Below the pieces are notes generated by a model. It did no database searches and had not been told where the DNA came from. It saw only the letters and a list, made by a program, of their open reading frames with translations. Shown here in pieces: positions 5,732 through 7,430 of a DNA stretch of 7,430 nucleotides. Position numbers and translations under genes: made by a program. This DNA comes from Planktotalea sp. (GTDB lineage: Bacteria > Pseudomonadota > Alphaproteobacteria > Rhodobacterales > Rhodobacteraceae), in assembly GCA_024645145.1 (NCBI GenBank), contig JAHEGL010000016.1:1-7430 (forward strand), in the 5' to 3' direction. How positions within the stretch are numbered: the first letter of the stretch is position 1; each line of letters opens with the position of its first letter.

Positions 5732-6574
5732 TTAAACGGGGGGTGCCGCGCGTTCGGTCATCAATGCGCGTGCTGTAACCCTTTCTCGGTGTATCATATA
5801 TAAGCCTGCACCGATGATTATACCTATGCCTGTCAAGCTTAGCGTATTCGGGAAATCTGAGAACACGAAATAGCCAAACAACGTTGCAACGGGGAGTGCG
5901 AAATACTGCAGCGGTGCCAGTGTTGCAGAGGGTGCGAGCGATAAAGCGTATGTCATCATCATATGGCTAATGGTTGCGAAGAATCCGACGCCGAAAAGCC
6001 ATACCCATGCAATGCCGGTCGGCCTAACGGGGTCAAATAGATCAGAGCCTGTCCCAACCGCAAAGGCGACAACAGGTAAGCAAAACACGCTCGCTACGAG
6101 GCCCGTATAAAATTGCAAAGTGACCGGATGAAATTTGCGCGACAGTCCGCGGGTCACAAGAATGTAAAATGCAAAAGCGACAGCTGTTCCACGGGGTAGC
6201 AGCGCGACAGCGCCGAATGCTGCGAAACTCGGTTGGATGACGAACAGAACGCCAACGAACCCGACAAGAGCCGCGCCAACACGTCGTGGCCCTACATCCT
6301 CGTCGAGGTAAAATTTCCCAACGAGCAGGACAATAAAGGGTGCTACAAAGACAATCGCAAGTGCATCCGCAAGCGGCATCACGCGGATCGCAGCGATAAA
6401 GCAAAACGTTGCCAAAAGCAGGCACACGGCGCGCGCGAGCAAAGCAAGCCATTCACTGCGTGCAACCTTCAAAGAGAGGTTTATGATCAAAGTGAAGGGT
6501 GCCATGAGCACGCATTGTGCCAAAAGTGAAAACGTTCCCAACCATTCTGCCATTAGTCGTCGTTCAAGCGTCAT
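5732..6574 (-). CDS. EamA/DMT-family permease, apparently lacking the first membrane helix
   Basis: This is an inner-membrane permease of the drug/metabolite transporter superfamily, with unknown substrate. The 280-residue protein has two EamA-type halves. I count about nine hydrophobic segments (near residues 11-33, 42-64, 69-89, 97-114, 120-144, 150-173, 187-212, 217-241, 249-267). Family landmarks include MPLADALAIVFVAPF and the VGFVGVLFVIQP helix closing the first half. DMT proteins usually have ten helices; here the first half appears to start at the equivalent of helix 2. The start is ATG 6572-6574 with GGAG (6581-6584) six bases upstream, and an in-frame stop (6587-6589) rules out a longer form. 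The start lies inside the end of the dehydratase gene (11-nt overlap), so the two are probably co-translated. Amino acid or metabolite export is only a guess from that neighbour. Confidence 0.92.
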   Translation of the reverse strand: MTLERRLMAEWLGTFSLLAQCVLMAPFTLIINLSLKVARSEWLALLARAVCLLLATFCFIAAIRVMPLADALAIVFVAPFIVLLVGKFYLDEDVGPRRVGAALVGFVGVLFVIQPSFAAFGAVALLPRGTAVAFAFYILVTRGLSRKFHPVTLQFYTGLVASVFCLPVVAFAVGTGSDLFDPVRPTGIAWVWLFGVGFFATISHMMMTYALSLAPSATLAPLQYFALPVATLFGYFVFSDFPNTLSLTGIGIIIGAGLYMIHRERVTARALMTERAAPPV

Positions 6575-7430
6575 TGTCGTCTCCCGTCAGGTCGGCAAAT
6601 CGAGCCGCGTCGGTGTTGCCGCCTGTAATCATTGTCGCGATGGTTTTGTTTTTAATGTCGATTTGGCCGTTCAGCACAGCTGCAAGGCCAACAACAGCCC
6701 CTGGCTCTGTCACGGTTTTGAAATGCTCAAACGCAAATCTCATGGCCGCACGGACCTCTGCATCGGTGGCTGTGACGCCGCCAGCCAACAGATCAAGGTT
6801 GATCGGAAAGGTCACATCATTGGGGATCGGCGTCATGATAGAGTCGCAAATCGTGTGCTGATTTAGAGGGTTCACAACAGGTTGGCCTATCGCAAGTGAG
6901 CGACGTGTATCATCAAATTGCATAGGCTCCGTTGCATAGACTTGCGTGTTTGGAGAAGCTTCGGCCATGACAACGGTTGTCACCGCTGTAAGACCGCCGC
7001 CGCCGCATGGGACTAAAACGTAATCTAGTGATGGGCTATCTTCCAAAAGCTCCAGCGCTGCGGTGCCAGCTCCGGCAAGGATCTGGCCGTGAGCGCTTGG
7101 TGGCACTTCTATACGGCCGGACTGCTTTACAATTTGGGCGACGGCCTCTGCACTTTTTTCCAAGTTTCGATCAAAGGTGACGATTTCTGCCCCAAGGGCG
7201 CGCGTTGCGTTCATCTTATTCGCGGGCACATCGCTGGGCATCACGATAACAGCGCTTGTTCTGAGCATTTGAGCTGCGCGCGCCAGACCCAAAGCATGAT
7301 TTCTCGAGGAATAACTGACCACGCTACGCCTGCGTTCTTCTGGTGACAGGTTGACCGTGCGGTTAAATGCACCACGAAACTTGAAGGCACCTGTGCGCTG
7401 AACACTTTCAGCTTTCAAAAGCAACCGCCC
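6564..7430 (-). CDS. Threonine/serine dehydratase-like PLP enzyme (fold type II), 5'-truncated by window edge
   Basis: This is a fold-type II PLP enzyme of the threonine dehydratase/serine racemase group, expected to deaminate a hydroxy-amino acid such as threonine or serine. The 5' end lies beyond base 7430: codons before the TTG at 7422-7424 remain open (Gly-Arg) and the family N-terminus is missing. Visible landmarks are the Schiff-base lysine in GAFKFRG (codon 7380-7382), the PLP-phosphate loop CGGGGL, TEPGAVVGLAAVL, and ITGGN near the C-terminus, where Thr replaces the usual Ser contacting the pyridine nitrogen. The asparagine loop reads SSRNHA and not the common SSGNHA (Arg codon 7302-7304). 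I see no ACT regulatory domain, since the protein ends about 15 residues after ITGGN. That favours a catabolic or racemase-like type over biosynthetic IlvA. It overlaps the downstream permease by 11 nt. Confidence 0.9.
   Translation of the reverse strand, partial: GRLLLKAESVQRTGAFKFRGAFNRTVNLSPEERRRSVVSYSSRNHALGLARAAQMLRTSAVIVMPSDVPANKMNATRALGAEIVTFDRNLEKSAEAVAQIVKQSGRIEVPPSAHGQILAGAGTAALELLEDSPSLDYVLVPCGGGGLTAVTTVVMAEASPNTQVYATEPMQFDDTRRSLAIGQPVVNPLNQHTICDSIMTPIPNDVTFPINLDLLAGGVTATDAEVRAAMRFAFEHFKTVTEPGAVVGLAAVLNGQIDIKNKTIATMITGGNTDAARFADLTGDDNDA

Noticed and set aside
1..7430. Defence island, phage, integron, CRISPR or transposon content
   Set aside because: I saw no repeat array, transposase, integrase, terminal inverted repeats or tRNA. 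All genes are conserved chromosomal types.

Overview
The window looks like chromosomal housekeeping DNA from an alphaproteobacterium, most likely a Rhodobacterales (roseobacter-type) organism of moderate GC content. I base this on the protein sequences and on the gene order rnd-kdsD-lptC-lptA-lptB-(gap)-hpf-ptsN. I see no mobile element, CRISPR array, tRNA or rRNA. I also see no clearly undescribed multigene system. The oddities are small and local.

Layout. A class IV PLP aminotransferase (1-738, + strand, 5' end cut off) converges on everything else, which is all on the - strand. In transcription order from the right edge, the - strand holds four groups. (1) A fold-type II threonine/serine dehydratase-like enzyme (6564-7430, 5' end cut off) overlaps an EamA/DMT permease (5732-6574) by 11 nt. 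(2) After a 121-bp gap come a short RNase D-like exonuclease (4999-5610), kdsD (4037-4999), lptC (3422-4033), lptA (2879-3412, GTG start) and lptB (2124-2882). These are packed with overlaps or gaps of 9 nt or less. (3) After a 230-bp gap come long-form hpf (1327-1893) and ptsN (818-1285), with a perfect 9-bp hairpin filling most of the 41 nt between them. (4) A short convergent intergenic region separates ptsN from the aminotransferase.

How the genes work together. KdsD supplies arabinose-5-phosphate for Kdo, the inner-core sugar of LPS. LptC, LptA and LptB are the inner-membrane anchor, periplasmic bridge and ATPase of the LPS transport machine. Hpf (ribosome hibernation) and PtsN (EIIA-Ntr of the regulatory PTS) are the usual downstream neighbours of lptB in proteobacteria. 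Two genes of the enterobacterial layout are absent: kdsC between kdsD and lptC, and rpoN between lptB and hpf. The dehydratase/permease pair is probably a separate amino-acid-related transcription unit.

Points most worth a second look are the hairpin directly abutting the ptsN start codon with a Shine-Dalgarno in its loop, the non-canonical PLP-site residues in the aminotransferase, a Gly-to-Arg change in the PLP-binding loop of the dehydratase, and the apparent absence of the first membrane helix in the EamA permease.
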